Shown piece after piece: positions 1 to 8,458 of a DNA stretch of 64,000 nt. Below the pieces are notes generated by a model, which saw only the letters and a list, made by a program, of their open reading frames with translations, did no database searches and was not told the DNA's origin. The translations under genes were made by a program, and so were the position numbers. How positions within the stretch are numbered: the first letter of the stretch is position 1; each line of letters starts with the position of its first letter. This stretch comes from Planctopirus ephydatiae (GTDB lineage: Bacteria; Planctomycetota; Planctomycetia; Planctomycetales; Planctomycetaceae), in the NCBI RefSeq assembly GCF_007752345.1, contig NZ_CP036299.1, positions 868,001 through 932,000 on the forward strand, given 5' to 3'.

Positions 1-156
1 AGTTACCAAAGAAGAATGTCACAGCCTGACAAACAGCCTGTGCATCAGGTTCGCAGCAGATGCTGACGATCAATGGAGAAATTCTTTTGGAAATTCGAGC
101 CTGATGAAGCCGCAGGCCGGGCATGAGCTGGCCGCAATTGGCAGGAACAATTTGAA

Positions 157-229
157 TGGAGCGGAGGGGAGTCGAACCCCCGACCTCAGCATTGCGAACG
201 CTGCGCTCTCCCAACTGAGCTACCTCCCC
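157..229 (-). tRNA. tRNA-Ala (anticodon CGC)
   Basis: Read on the minus strand this folds as a full 73-nt tRNA: 7-bp acceptor, D arm GCTC/GAGC, anticodon stem CAGCG/TGCTG with loop TTCGCAA, and T arm GGGGG-TTCGACT-CCCCT. The anticodon is CGC, which reads GCG (alanine). The acceptor has the G3:U70 wobble that marks alanine tRNAs. Position 5:68 is an A-G mismatch, which is unusual. The 3' CCA is not encoded. It lies downstream of the repetitive array that fills the first 9 kb. Confidence 0.93.
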
Positions 230-445
230 GATCTCGCATGAGTGAATTTTATCTCGTTCGATCATCGGCGGAAAGGCTCAACCCCGTTTTGTCACCCAGC
301 ACCTTTTGTTGAGTGGAGTTTGACGCTGAAGGGGATGACCGGAGGTGAGAGATGTTCCAGACAGGAGCCGGTGATGGTGATGTCGTCTTCATCGCCCACG
401 AAGCAGGTCTCGGGGGCGGAGATGCCGCTGACGGCACACTGGCAG

Positions 446-493
446 GGTTCTGGAGACGGTTCCGGGGATGGCTCAGGGCTGGGCTCGATGCTG
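446..493 (-). repeat. 12-bp tandem repeats encoding Glu-Pro-Ser-Pro
   Basis: About four degenerate 12-bp units (plus-strand form ggttctggagac) encode the EPSP linker of the displaced fragment. The same repeat is at 6568-6615. Confidence 0.7.
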
Positions 494-763
494 GGCCAGG
501 GGCTGGGTTCTGTGCCGGTGGCTTCGCTGGTGGGCAGGGTCATGGCCAGGGCAAAGGACTGGGGTGATTCGTGTGAGCCGGGCCAGTCAAGCTGGAAGGT
601 GTGGGCGTAGTCAAGTTCATCCCGCAGGCGGCGGCTTTGAATGAGCGTGCGTTCGGACTGGAGGCTGGAGCGGTGCTCGTGGAAGAGGGTGAGAGCAGCG
701 CGCCAGAGGGGAGAGAGGTGATCGGTGGACGCGGGTGGGAAGAGAGAAAGACCCTCACTCCGG

Positions 764-789
764 CCCTCTCCCGGCAGACCGGGAGAGGG
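764..789. repeat. REP-like palindrome (11-bp stem, 4-nt loop)
   Basis: Perfect inverted repeat ccctctcccgg / ccgggagaggg around a 4-nt loop, preceded by ccctcactccgg. It matches the longer insert at 6872-6963 and has the same stem and loop size as 40637-40662. It lies inside the displaced fragment at the position equivalent to the insert in the intact copy, so it was probably there before the duplication. Confidence 0.7.
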
Positions 790-822
790 TGCAGGTGGCG
801 GTTCAAGAGTGCGGGCGGGGCA

Positions 823-1434
823 TTAGGGATAGGGCTCTTGCAACGCTGCCAGCCGCGCGTACAGTTTCTCCCTTCGTAACTTTTCATCCGGGTTCAAGGG
901 TAACTGTGGGTATCCGAGTTCCTCCAGCTCGGTAAGAACCACGTCCAGTTCGGCAAAATTGTGACGTGGGAAATTTTTTAGGATGCTTGAGCCATCAAAT
1001 CCTACTTGCTCGACGCGTGGCCACCGGGCAAGTGACCGGAGCATAGGAATGACGTGGTTGCGCGGCAAAGCACTGCCCAAGCTGCATCGCCGCACCGTTG
1101 ATTTGAGAGGGTACTCGTCAATCCAATTCATGCACTCGGAATTGTCGCTCTCGTCCCCCGCATCCGGTGAAAAATGAATCTCACGGGGTGTGGCCAGAAA
1201 CCAGGAGGCTAATGCAGGGGGAAGCTGCTGGTGCAGGATCCGGGGGAGCAGCGGGCGATCATCCAGGGGCTGCACATGCAAATAGTGCAGACGGGCCTCG
1301 TCGATGTACCGCAGCAGCACGTAGCGCTGGTAAACATGGTGCAGCACGAAACCTGCCCCAGTGACGAACAGCAGGAAGGCGACCACACGCACCACAGCCC
1401 GCCAATCCCCCCGGTTTCCGGCGAACCTGCTCAT
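823..1434 (-). CDS. Small single-pass membrane protein, array family copy D
   Basis: 203 residues, function unknown. There is one hydrophobic segment at about residues 15-35 and a soluble C-terminal part. It shares with the products at 1810, 3780 and 4650 a common layout: N-terminal membrane anchor, Tyr/Arg-rich juxtamembrane stretch, a P-L/F-K motif (here EYPLKS), a W-P motif (RWPRVEQVGFD), then a N/G-F/V-P-R motif (KNFPRHNF) and a charged C-terminus. Its start lies 6 bp after the stop of a broken C-terminal fragment of the long array protein, the same order as in the intact pair at 5277/5261. It may be a cognate partner of that C-terminal domain; this is inference. Confidence 0.72.
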   Translation of the reverse strand: MSRFAGNRGDWRAVVRVVAFLLFVTGAGFVLHHVYQRYVLLRYIDEARLHYLHVQPLDDRPLLPRILHQQLPPALASWFLATPREIHFSPDAGDESDNSECMNWIDEYPLKSTVRRCSLGSALPRNHVIPMLRSLARWPRVEQVGFDGSSILKNFPRHNFAELDVVLTELEELGYPQLPLNPDEKLRREKLYARLAALQEPYP

Positions 1435-1440
1435 GCAAGA

Positions 1441-1720
1441 CTACTCCTGATTTTGACGTCCAACATACTCGGCGTAACGATCCTGCACCCGCGAATCCCA
1501 GGTCGGCAACTGTGTGGAATCGGAAATAAGCGTGTTCTGGGAGGTTGGCCATTGCCGGGAGGTGTAGTTCCAGGCTTCTCCCGAATTGGAGCGACGTGCG
1601 TTGACATCCCAGAACCACTGGCATTTGCGAAGTGTGACCCAGATACCTCCGGTAAATCAGGAAGCTTCAAAATATTCGCCGATGATTAGCCGCATGTCCT
1701 TGGGCTCAATAATTTCCGAG
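1441..1720 (-). pseudogene. Orphan 'GGIWV' C-terminal domain fragment
   Basis: Minus-strand translation gives a tail starting GGIWVTLRKCQWFWDV and ending with P-T-W-D-S-R-V-Q-D-R before a TAG at 1443-1441. This aligns along its length with the last 70 residues of the 5277-7514 product (GGIWVTLRKLEWNWKA ... PTWNRRVQD). About five residues upstream of GGIWV there is an in-frame TGA and a small deletion; further upstream weak similarity continues to about 1720. There is no start codon of its own, so it is a displaced, dead C-terminal cassette. It is followed 6 bp later by the membrane-protein gene at 1434. Confidence 0.75.
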
Positions 1721-1809
1721 GACTGTCACGTGGGGAAGTTGTTTCGCTCTCAGATTTACCCAGCTTTCGCAAAGCCAATATGTACTTTCAGCGATCGAAC
1801 TTCGCTATT

Positions 1810-2508
1810 TCATTCGAGGTAGAATGGAAGTGTACTGCTAAAATGAGGTGTTCGCTGGGTGATCGTCAAGATTTCCCTCAATCGGCCCGGCGGTAACTCT
1901 TCCGGTGATATCGCTCGAATGTCAACGCAACCAGAGAACGACTCGCTCGATTTTTTCATTTCACTGATCAGACCACGAACCGCTACACAATCAGCTCCTT
2001 GGCAACGAATGGGACATTGCCAGCAGCTCGACACTTGCAGAGATGCTCTTTCAAGCGACGGCCATTCCAGGACGCGGTGGAAGACGTTGATTGTTACAGC
2101 AGGATTGCTCAGACGTTCGATATCAACGTGATTTACTGAAGACTTGAAGGGATAAGCATCGACTATGTCAACAACTGACTCTTCCAGATCCGTCTTACTG
2201 TTCGCAACCAGTTCCATAAATAGCAGTCGCCGAGGCCGCAAATCAAAGAAGAATACGATCGTTCGACTCCAGCTAGTGTCAAGGCCTTTAGATCGAATGT
2301 GGCTTGGAAGCAGGCTTGAACTGTGGTACGCCACCAGGATGTTATTCGCTTGACACTCCCGCAAGTAGTTCCAGAGGACGATGCGGTCGTGAAGATGAAC
2401 CGTGATGGCAAACGCAAGACACACCAGAATGCTGCGGATGATCCAACGGGCGACCAAGCTGCTAAGAACTCCGCCACGTGCACCAGTTGTGTCTTGTTCA
2501 TTTGCCAT
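1810..2508 (-). CDS. Small single-pass membrane protein, array family copy C
   Basis: About 232 residues from the ATG at 2508; an upstream in-frame ATG at 2580 would add 24 residues but has no ribosome site. There is one transmembrane segment (roughly residues 22-42 from 2508), then a divergent version of the family layout: DAYPFKSSVNHVDIE, then LEWPSLERASLQV. The N-F-P-R motif is not clear and the region has extra cysteines (WQCPIRCQGADC). Its C-terminal half is the most diverged of the four copies. Function unknown. It follows a secreted-protein gene and precedes an orphan C-terminal fragment of the long array protein. Confidence 0.65.
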   Translation of the reverse strand: MANEQDTTGARGGVLSSLVARWIIRSILVCLAFAITVHLHDRIVLWNYLRECQANNILVAYHSSSLLPSHIRSKGLDTSWSRTIVFFFDLRPRRLLFMELVANSKTDLEESVVDIVDAYPFKSSVNHVDIERLSNPAVTINVFHRVLEWPSLERASLQVSSCWQCPIRCQGADCVAVRGLISEMKKSSESFSGCVDIRAISPEELPPGRLREILTITQRTPHFSSTLPFYLE

Positions 2509-2636
2509 TTGTTTCACTCTTTGATTTAGCTGCGGTGGCGATGCGGGTTGCCATGTTCCTGTTCCAGCATTTGGGGTCAATTAACATTATTGTCATATCA
2601 CACATCGAATGATCGTCTATCTCTGATTACATATAA

Positions 2637-3683
2637 TTAGTGCTTCGGCTCATTTAGGTGTTTTTCCAGTAACAACTGCTCCCGCTTCAATTCCGCCTTC
2701 TCGATAGGCAGTTTCCACTGGAAGTCGCACCTGGAGGCGATCCTCTTGTCTTGGCGGCCCCCGTCGATGCCGTATTCGCCCGCAAGGATCATTCGATAGG
2801 GTATGGGTCGGCTGCAATCGAAGATCCTGCCGAGGGGCAACGTCAGACGATGCGTGGTCTTGGCGGGGATGAGGATCGTAGTCAAGCCCGCTTCGTCCTT
2901 TAGGCTTTTCCCGAAGCGGGTTTTCTCCACCGCGTGGAGTTCCTTCTCGGGGGTATTGGCTAGTGATCCGTTCGGGAATGCCGTCACGACCTGGAGTGAG
3001 GTGATCTTGAACTGTATCGGTTGGGCCGACTTGTTTTCGATGGAGATCCTCGTGGCGAAATCAGGTGGGGTCTCCGTCTCGCCGGTGGCAGTAGCAATAT
3101 TGCTAGTGATCTCCAGATCGAGATTGCCTGTCTTCCAGGAGACTGCCGATTCGGCGGGCTGCGTCTCCTCAACCGGACGCGGTTCTACGATCGTGAAAGG
3201 GATATTGACAATCCGGGGGCCGCAATCGATGTCGACCGAGTACTTTCCGCTGGCGGTCAAATCCTGGCGCTCGTTCAACAGGGCGGTTCTTGTGAAGGAC
3301 TTGAGGTGCGGGTCGTAGGTGTCGGCGAACTCGATATCGCGGATACCTAACTTGGGATTCCACACGTTTGATATGAGAAAGTCGTGGAGCGCGACGTGAG
3401 GAATCGACTTGCCATCCTCCCCCTTTACGGTGAACCGGAAGAGCTGATGTTGCCATTGGCCTTGAATGGCTTTGGCTTGAGGTGTGCGGCGATAATGAAT
3501 TGAGACCTTAACCGGTTCGCCAGTGAAATACTCCCGGCCTCTCTCTGGAGAGGCAATGTGGATCTCGTAGCCGTTCTCCGTGGTGATCCATTCCGGTGCT
3601 GGCACAGTTTCGGGATTGTATTGGGCTTGAGTGTGAAGGGAGCCTATCAAGGCGAGTAATATTACTGCAACGAATATTCGCAT
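2637..3683 (-). CDS. Secreted protein of unknown function
   Basis: 348 residues from the ATG at 3683, which has a GGAGG eight bases upstream; the in-frame ATG at 3707 lies upstream of that site and is less likely. The N-terminus MRIFVAVILLALIGSLHTQA is a typical signal peptide. The rest is beta-rich, with no membrane segment and a Lys/Glu-rich C-terminus. Two stretches look like Ig-like or bulky-sidechain beta sandwiches (about 25-165 and 180-330), with phrases such as GEPVKVSIHY and ATRISIENKSAQPIQFKI. I do not recognise a named family. It sits between two members of the membrane-protein family, in the same orientation, so it may have travelled with the array. Confidence 0.75.
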   Translation of the reverse strand: MRIFVAVILLALIGSLHTQAQYNPETVPAPEWITTENGYEIHIASPERGREYFTGEPVKVSIHYRRTPQAKAIQGQWQHQLFRFTVKGEDGKSIPHVALHDFLISNVWNPKLGIRDIEFADTYDPHLKSFTRTALLNERQDLTASGKYSVDIDCGPRIVNIPFTIVEPRPVEETQPAESAVSWKTGNLDLEITSNIATATGETETPPDFATRISIENKSAQPIQFKITSLQVVTAFPNGSLANTPEKELHAVEKTRFGKSLKDEAGLTTILIPAKTTHRLTLPLGRIFDCSRPIPYRMILAGEYGIDGGRQDKRIASRCDFQWKLPIEKAELKREQLLLEKHLNEPKH

Positions 3684-3779
3684 GGCTGTGACCTCCGTGA
3701 GTTTCATCGCTGATCATCAATTGCGAAATTCTTGAACGACGAAGTTCATGTGCCAAACAATTTGAATCGAAAGCCGCCC

Positions 3780-4457
3780 TCATTCTTCTAGCGGCAAGTA
3801 CTTCGTTTCACCGGGCAACAGGGATGTGGGTGACCGTGTGACCACCAAATCCACCTTGAATTGATGGAGTCTTTCCAACTCCTTCCAGGCATTTTTTCGG
3901 GCGAGTTGGGCGCTTTCGGACTTGTCACTCTCTGTCTTCTGAAGGATCAAGATCTGCTCCCTCACCTCCGGAAACAGGTTTCTTGGAACGCCTTCGAGGA
4001 TCGTGTTAATGCCAAGATGTGTTGTCGGGTCGAAGTTAACCCATTCGACGGCGGGCCATGTCATCACTTCGAGAAGATCCGCGTAGGGTCTGTAGCGGCA
4101 ACTATCTGGTATGATCGAGACTCGCAGCACTCTGTCCTTGTTGGGGAAATTCTGGATCAGTTGGCTGGGCTCAAGGCAACCCGGCTTCGAACCATCTCCC
4201 GTTGGATTGTAGTATAGAGTTAGTCTCTCGATGCGAGACCCTGACAGTTGTTGAATGGGACTCCGCCATGCCTTGCTGTCGATCAATGGCCAGTCCACAT
4301 CACCATTGATCGAGCTGAACGACCATTGCTTGAGATACTCTCTGGTCATCCGGTAGCGGCCGTAGGAATCGATGACGGAATAGCTGAACGACAACAGCAG
4401 GAGACAGGCAAGCGATGCCAAAGTGATCCATATCCATCGTTTCCGATTTCCCGGCAT
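3780..4457 (-). CDS. Small single-pass membrane protein, array family copy B
   Basis: 225 residues, start supported by AGGTG four bases upstream. One transmembrane segment at about residues 8-28. It matches the family at TWPAVEWVNFDP and LEGVPRNLF (W-P and V-P-R motifs). The region before the W-P motif differs from copies A and D, and includes a strand-like IERLTLYYNP. The C-terminus is longer and ends in LLPGETKYLPLEE. Function unknown. No fragment of the long array protein lies directly upstream, so this copy is an orphan partner. Confidence 0.72.
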   Translation of the reverse strand: MPGNRKRWIWITLASLACLLLLSFSYSVIDSYGRYRMTREYLKQWSFSSINGDVDWPLIDSKAWRSPIQQLSGSRIERLTLYYNPTGDGSKPGCLEPSQLIQNFPNKDRVLRVSIIPDSCRYRPYADLLEVMTWPAVEWVNFDPTTHLGINTILEGVPRNLFPEVREQILILQKTESDKSESAQLARKNAWKELERLHQFKVDLVVTRSPTSLLPGETKYLPLEE

Positions 4458-4649
4458 CGTACACCTGCCTTTTTGAAAGTAAAGAATCCATCAAGGTAGG
4501 ACTTCTTCCGTTTCCACAATATCAAGAATTCGTCCCGACCACTCGGGCACATCTGGCGTCATGGCCAGTGCGGGGGAGACTGATCCATTTGGTTGGGAGG
4601 GCCAGTTTGCCCGGGGACGCAGCAATACTCCGCGTTCAATAAACGAGGC

Positions 4650-5261
4650 TCACATTGACAAAGGATCTTTTCGCTTCTTCGCGATAGTTCCAAGTTCTTG
4701 CCAAAGCAGCTCGACATACTTTTTCAGATTACGGCCATGCCTTTCGTTTATCTGTGCCTGTTCAATCGAAAACAAAATAGAAATCACGCGTTCAAACTCC
4801 TCGCGAGGAACATTTTGCAAACATCCGTCGCTTTCGATCGTGACCTTGTTGTGCGGCCATTTGGTCAGATGGAAAAAGACGGCGGGGATCTCGGACTGTT
4901 CGACAGATCCAGACAACACAGTGTGAGTCACGCCATTTTTCAGAGGGAAGCTGTCGATGATTGGCAGAACCCGTACCACCCGTTCAATCCCCGTGTATGG
5001 CAACTCCGGTTCGACGAAGAAATCCACTTCGGTTGGATTGGTGTCGAACCATGCCGCTAATTGTAAGGGAAGTTGCTGCCGCAGTGCGGCTGGCAGATAG
5101 CTCCCCTGTTTAGTGGTGACATGTAAACCATTTTGGCGAGACGTGTGAATGTATCTCCATAGGACAGCCCGTTCATACGATTGCTTGACGATCAAGACAA
5201 GTGCCACCAGAAACAGTCCTGTCACCACGTACCGGATGACATGATCACGGGAAGTCGTCAT
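4650..5261 (-). CDS. Small single-pass membrane protein, array family copy A
   Basis: 203 residues, anchor at about residues 10-30. It keeps the family motifs IDSFPLKNGVTHTVL, TKWPHNKVTIE and QNVPREEF, and is the copy most like D, including Q-Q-L-P near residue 65 and A-W-F just after it. It begins 15 bp after the stop of the long array gene, so the two are very probably co-transcribed. This is the one place where the complete pair survives. A partner, anchor or inhibitor of the long protein are possible roles; none is shown by the sequence. Confidence 0.75.
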   Translation of the reverse strand: MTTSRDHVIRYVVTGLFLVALVLIVKQSYERAVLWRYIHTSRQNGLHVTTKQGSYLPAALRQQLPLQLAAWFDTNPTEVDFFVEPELPYTGIERVVRVLPIIDSFPLKNGVTHTVLSGSVEQSEIPAVFFHLTKWPHNKVTIESDGCLQNVPREEFERVISILFSIEQAQINERHGRNLKKYVELLWQELGTIAKKRKDPLSM

Positions 5262-5276
5262 GGCGAGTCCTAGGTT

Positions 5277-7514
5277 CTAGTTGGTGATCTGATACTCGAT
5301 CCAGAGATCCTGGACCCGGCGGTTCCACGTGGGGAGTTGAATCGAATCGAACTCGTAGGTGTTTCCCTCGTTGGGGGCCTCTTTAGTGATGAGTTCCCAA
5401 TCCGAGGCGGGGGTCACGCGCCTGGCCACCGCCTTCCAGTTCCATTCGAGCTTGCGCAAGGTAACCCAGATGCCTCCCGTAGGTTGATACATTAGGAAGA
5501 GTTCAAACTCCTCGTGGATGTTCAAATGCGTATCGAAGTTTCCAAAGGGTATTTCTAGGCTGTCCAGCATAGAGACGGTTTGTGTTAGACTACTTTGAAT
5601 TCCTTGAGTTATACCCCCGAATTGAATAATGGCGTCCTCTTCGCCCTTGTGGTTACGGTCTAGGACGAACACGTTTGTGGCGAAGGCAGGAGGTTGCGGC
5701 TTTGTTACGCCGTTGACGGTATTGAGGAAGTAGGTATGTCGCTTCGAGCGAATCCGTTGAACCAGCGCGATTATTCCGTCGCCACCTGCTGTGGCTGTCA
5801 CCGTTCCTGTAACGCGGATGGCGCTTTCTTGTGCGGGAGATGCGGTCGTCTCGCGGCCGCAATGAATGAGTTTTTTCGACGCATTGATGTAAACGGGCTG
5901 CTCCTTAGTGGAATACTGTGCGGCCAGGGACGCCGTTGGCCTCAAGACCTGCACGTTCGTGTCGACGGAACGTGCCTTTCCTTTGATTTTGACGGTCACT
6001 TGGATGGTGTCCGGGTTCTCTAGCCGCAGGTAGAACAGCTCAATCTCGAACTGGAGGTAGTCGCCATCGGTATGTTCCCGTACGGTGGCAGAGGTGTCGA
6101 CACCAACATGTCCATCTCCGCCCGGCAGGACGTCACCTTGTTTGTAATGCGTATGGTACTCCTTGACATATTGCCCCGGCAAGGACCATTCGTTGGTGAA
6201 CTCAACTTCTGGGGTCACACGGCATTCGAGTGTGACGCGTTTTCCCACGACGGTCGAGAAGGAACCACCCGTGACATCTTCGCCGTTGGCGAAGATTTGG
6301 ACTTTATAGACGTTGATTTTCTTTTCGGCGGAGGACTGGCCGCAGGTGGCGGAGAGGGTGTGTTCGCCGGGAGTGGTCCACTTAACGCGGAGCTTGATGG
6401 CGACGATGTGGCCTTCGGCGTTCTTTTCCTCGGTCGAGGAAACTGTTGTGGAGCCGGGGATGTTGATGGAGAGACCGTCCAGACAGGTGCCGGTGATGGT
6501 GATGTCGTCCTCATCGCCGACGAAGCAGGTGTCGGGGGCGGAGATGCCGCCGACGGCACACTGGCAAGGTTCTGGAGAAGGTTCTGGTGACGGCTCTGGA
6601 GATGGTTCTGGGCTGGGCCAGGGGCTGGGTTCAGTGCTGGTTTCTTCGCTGGTGGGCAGGGTCATGGCCATGGCAAAGGACTGGGGTGATTCGTGTGAGC
6701 CGGGCCAGTCAAGCTGGAAGGTGTGGGCGTAGTCAAGTTCATCCCGCAGGCGGCGGCTTTGAACCAGCGTACGCTCGGACTGAAGGCTGGGGAAGTGTTC
6801 GTGGAAGAGATCGAGGGCAGCACGCCAGACGGGAGGGAGCGACATGTCGGGAACTGGTGAAGCAGCGGGCTCGCCCTCACCCCGGCCCTCTCCGCCCTGT
6901 AAATCTTTCAGCGGAATGGGCGAGGGGGCAGAAAGGGCTTTTCCCGGCAGGCCGGGAGAGGGAGCAAGAAGCTGTTCGAGTGTGAGGGGGGTGTTTCTGG
7001 CGAGCCACTGCTGGAGATGGTGGGGGGAGAAGTGTTTGGCCGCCAGGCGCAGTTTGTTGTGGAGGACGTGGGGAGCGGGGACTTCGTAATGGTCGAAGGC
7101 CCGCTGGAAGCGATAAGCGACGCGGGAGAGGACATCCAGCTTGAGGCCATACCCCAGGCTCCAGGCCTTGAGGCCGAAGTCGATATCTTCAACGCCCCAG
7201 ACCATCATCCCCGTATCGAAGCCACCCAGTGCGAAGTAGGTTTCCCGAGAGACGGCCACCACACAGCCAATGAGGGCGGGCTGATGGTAGAGGCGGGTTT
7301 CTCTGCACACCTTGAGATTCCTGAAATGAGGTGGCAGAATAACGATACTGTTAGCTACTGCTCGATCGATAATGTGGAAATGTCGACATGCGATCGCCTT
7401 TATTGCGGAATGGAGTTCATCGTTTCTCGCTACGCCTGATACTACTCGCCTTCTCGGGGGTGGCACTGTTTGTGCTCGCCGACAAGTGCGTTGAAATGAG
7501 TGCGAATTACGCAC
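5277..7514 (-). CDS. N-terminally truncated GalNAc-transferase-like protein with EPSP linker and C-terminal GGIWV domain
   Basis: 745-codon open frame. Residues ~50-190 match the second half of a family-2 polypeptide-GalNAc-transferase-like domain (IGCVVAVSRETYFALGGFD, MVWGVEDIDFGLKAWSLGYG); the nucleotide-binding first half is missing. Residues ~184-215 are encoded by an in-frame palindromic repeat. Residues ~285-318 are a Pro/Glu/Ser linker with EPSP repeats, followed by CQCAV and DEDDITITG. Residues ~330-670 are beta-rich, Ig-like in character, and ~665-745 form a conserved tail (GGIWVTLRK ... PTWNRRVQDLW). The first ~45 codons overlap the divergent LRR gene at 7388 and look unlike the domain, so the natural 5' end was probably lost and the true start is unknown. 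Sugar transfer seems unlikely from this truncated form. No signal peptide is visible. Confidence 0.7.
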   Translation of the reverse strand: MRNSHSFQRTCRRAQTVPPPRRRVVSGVARNDELHSAIKAIACRHFHIIDRAVANSIVILPPHFRNLKVCRETRLYHQPALIGCVVAVSRETYFALGGFDTGMMVWGVEDIDFGLKAWSLGYGLKLDVLSRVAYRFQRAFDHYEVPAPHVLHNKLRLAAKHFSPHHLQQWLARNTPLTLEQLLAPSPGLPGKALSAPSPIPLKDLQGGEGRGEGEPAASPVPDMSLPPVWRAALDLFHEHFPSLQSERTLVQSRRLRDELDYAHTFQLDWPGSHESPQSFAMAMTLPTSEETSTEPSPWPSPEPSPEPSPEPSPEPCQCAVGGISAPDTCFVGDEDDITITGTCLDGLSINIPGSTTVSSTEEKNAEGHIVAIKLRVKWTTPGEHTLSATCGQSSAEKKINVYKVQIFANGEDVTGGSFSTVVGKRVTLECRVTPEVEFTNEWSLPGQYVKEYHTHYKQGDVLPGGDGHVGVDTSATVREHTDGDYLQFEIELFYLRLENPDTIQVTVKIKGKARSVDTNVQVLRPTASLAAQYSTKEQPVYINASKKLIHCGRETTASPAQESAIRVTGTVTATAGGDGIIALVQRIRSKRHTYFLNTVNGVTKPQPPAFATNVFVLDRNHKGEEDAIIQFGGITQGIQSSLTQTVSMLDSLEIPFGNFDTHLNIHEEFELFLMYQPTGGIWVTLRKLEWNWKAVARRVTPASDWELITKEAPNEGNTYEFDSIQLPTWNRRVQDLWIEYQITN
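6568..6615 (-). repeat. 12-bp tandem repeats encoding Glu-Pro-Ser-Pro
   Basis: Four 12-bp units (plus-strand ggttctggagaa, ggttctggtgac, ggctctggagat, ggttctgggctg) encode most of the EPSP linker. Unit number is likely to vary between strains. Confidence 0.75.
6872..6963. repeat. REP-like palindromic insert inside a coding frame
   Basis: About 92 bp made of ccctcaccccggccctctcc, a spacer, a ggcgaggggg stretch, then tcccggc-aggccggga-gaggg. It is a composite of the palindrome seen at 764-789. Its length leaves the frame open, so it adds about 31 Pro/Gly/Glu-rich residues to the array protein. Confidence 0.65.
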
Positions 7515-8458
7515 TCGTCAAAGTTGGTTTTCACATGGTGTGGGACGGCAAGAAACGGATCGACGGTCAACCAGGGGCCGATCCGTGGCTTCCGGCAGGG
7601 ATGCGGGGATGGATCGGAAACGAACTGTTCGAGTCGGCCACGACTGTCCGTGCATTTCATCTTCCGATCAATCGACTGGAAGACGAATGGATTCCATTTA
7701 GAATTGATCAGCGCCGTCTGGGCAAAATCTGCGGTTTGAGACATCTTGAAGAGTTGACCCTGACAACCATTCAATGTGATTCACGGGACGTGCAGCGAAT
7801 CGGCAAACTCAGGAAACTGAAGTATCTCCGCTTCGGGCGGGGATCCAAGGGAATTGATGATGCCTTCTTGGAATCACTCGCGAAACTCCCTCAGTTGGAA
7901 CAGCTTTATCTGGCTGACGATTGCGAGCGGCCTTCTTCACCGCCGGACGACACCTTCTTCAAGGATTTCAAGAGAATTCGGATTAAGGATGCCGGTGTTG
8001 AGGCGCTGTGTTCCATGCCGTCTCTGAAGAGGTTGGCAATCCACACCGATTGTCAGTCGAACAAGCCGCTGGTGGCTCTTATTCAAAGCCGGCAATGGGA
8101 ATCGCTGGTACTGATCGATGCGACGCTGACCGACGAAGACGCTGAAGCTCTTCGCGGCCAGTCGTCGCTGGTTCATTTGCATCTGGCCTCACCGAAACTG
8201 ACCGATCGTGTTGTTAATGTTCTGGGCGAATTGAAATCGCTGCGATCGCTGTGGATCAGCAACACGTCGATCAGTCCGGACGGGTGCATCGAGATCGCAG
8301 CGGCACTTCCAGCGTTGGAGACACTCGTTGTCCGTGACGACTTCTGGAGCTTCAAGATTCCAGGTCAAATCAATTCGAGGGCGGCGAATAGAAAGGTACG
8401 GGTGATTACAACGTCTGAAATATGTGTGCCGAAAAGCTCGATCTTGCAAGGTCTCTAA
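7388..8458 (+). CDS. Membrane-anchored leucine-rich repeat protein
   Basis: 356 residues. The N-terminus has a hydrophobic anchor or signal at ~14-32 (FSLRLILLAFSGVALFVL), typical of planctomycete LRR proteins, then about seven LRR units from ~100 to 320 (for example LRHLEELTLTT, LRKLKYLRFG, LPQLEQLYL, LKSLRSLWISNTSISPDG). This fold usually binds proteins; the partner is unknown. The start at 7388 has GGAA eight bases upstream. It overlaps the 5' end of the long array gene on the other strand, and its stop overlaps the end of another array fragment at 8455, as if it had been inserted into the array. Confidence 0.85.
   Translation: MRSPLLRNGVHRFSLRLILLAFSGVALFVLADKCVEMSANYALVKVGFHMVWDGKKRIDGQPGADPWLPAGMRGWIGNELFESATTVRAFHLPINRLEDEWIPFRIDQRRLGKICGLRHLEELTLTTIQCDSRDVQRIGKLRKLKYLRFGRGSKGIDDAFLESLAKLPQLEQLYLADDCERPSSPPDDTFFKDFKRIRIKDAGVEALCSMPSLKRLAIHTDCQSNKPLVALIQSRQWESLVLIDATLTDEDAEALRGQSSLVHLHLASPKLTDRVVNVLGELKSLRSLWISNTSISPDGCIEIAAALPALETLVVRDDFWSFKIPGQINSRAANRKVRVITTSEICVPKSSILQGL

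Larger units (their letters stand above)
292..822 (-). pseudogene. Displaced linker fragment of the GT/EPSP-repeat protein
   Basis: This minus-strand stretch is a close nucleotide copy of about 6470-6990, the middle of the long protein gene at 5277-7514. It keeps the end of the glycosyltransferase region, the palindromic insert, the segment reading RRLRDELDYAHTFQLDWPG, the EPSP repeat, and CQCAV...DEDDITITG. Homology stops just after DITITGSCL and a different short tail runs to a stop near 292. No single frame spans the whole copy, because the upstream part is frame-shifted relative to the EPSP part. It abuts the stop codon of the membrane-protein gene at 823. I read it as a truncated, non-functional copy; a short EPSP peptide of about 83 residues could still be translated from 543. 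Confidence 0.75.
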
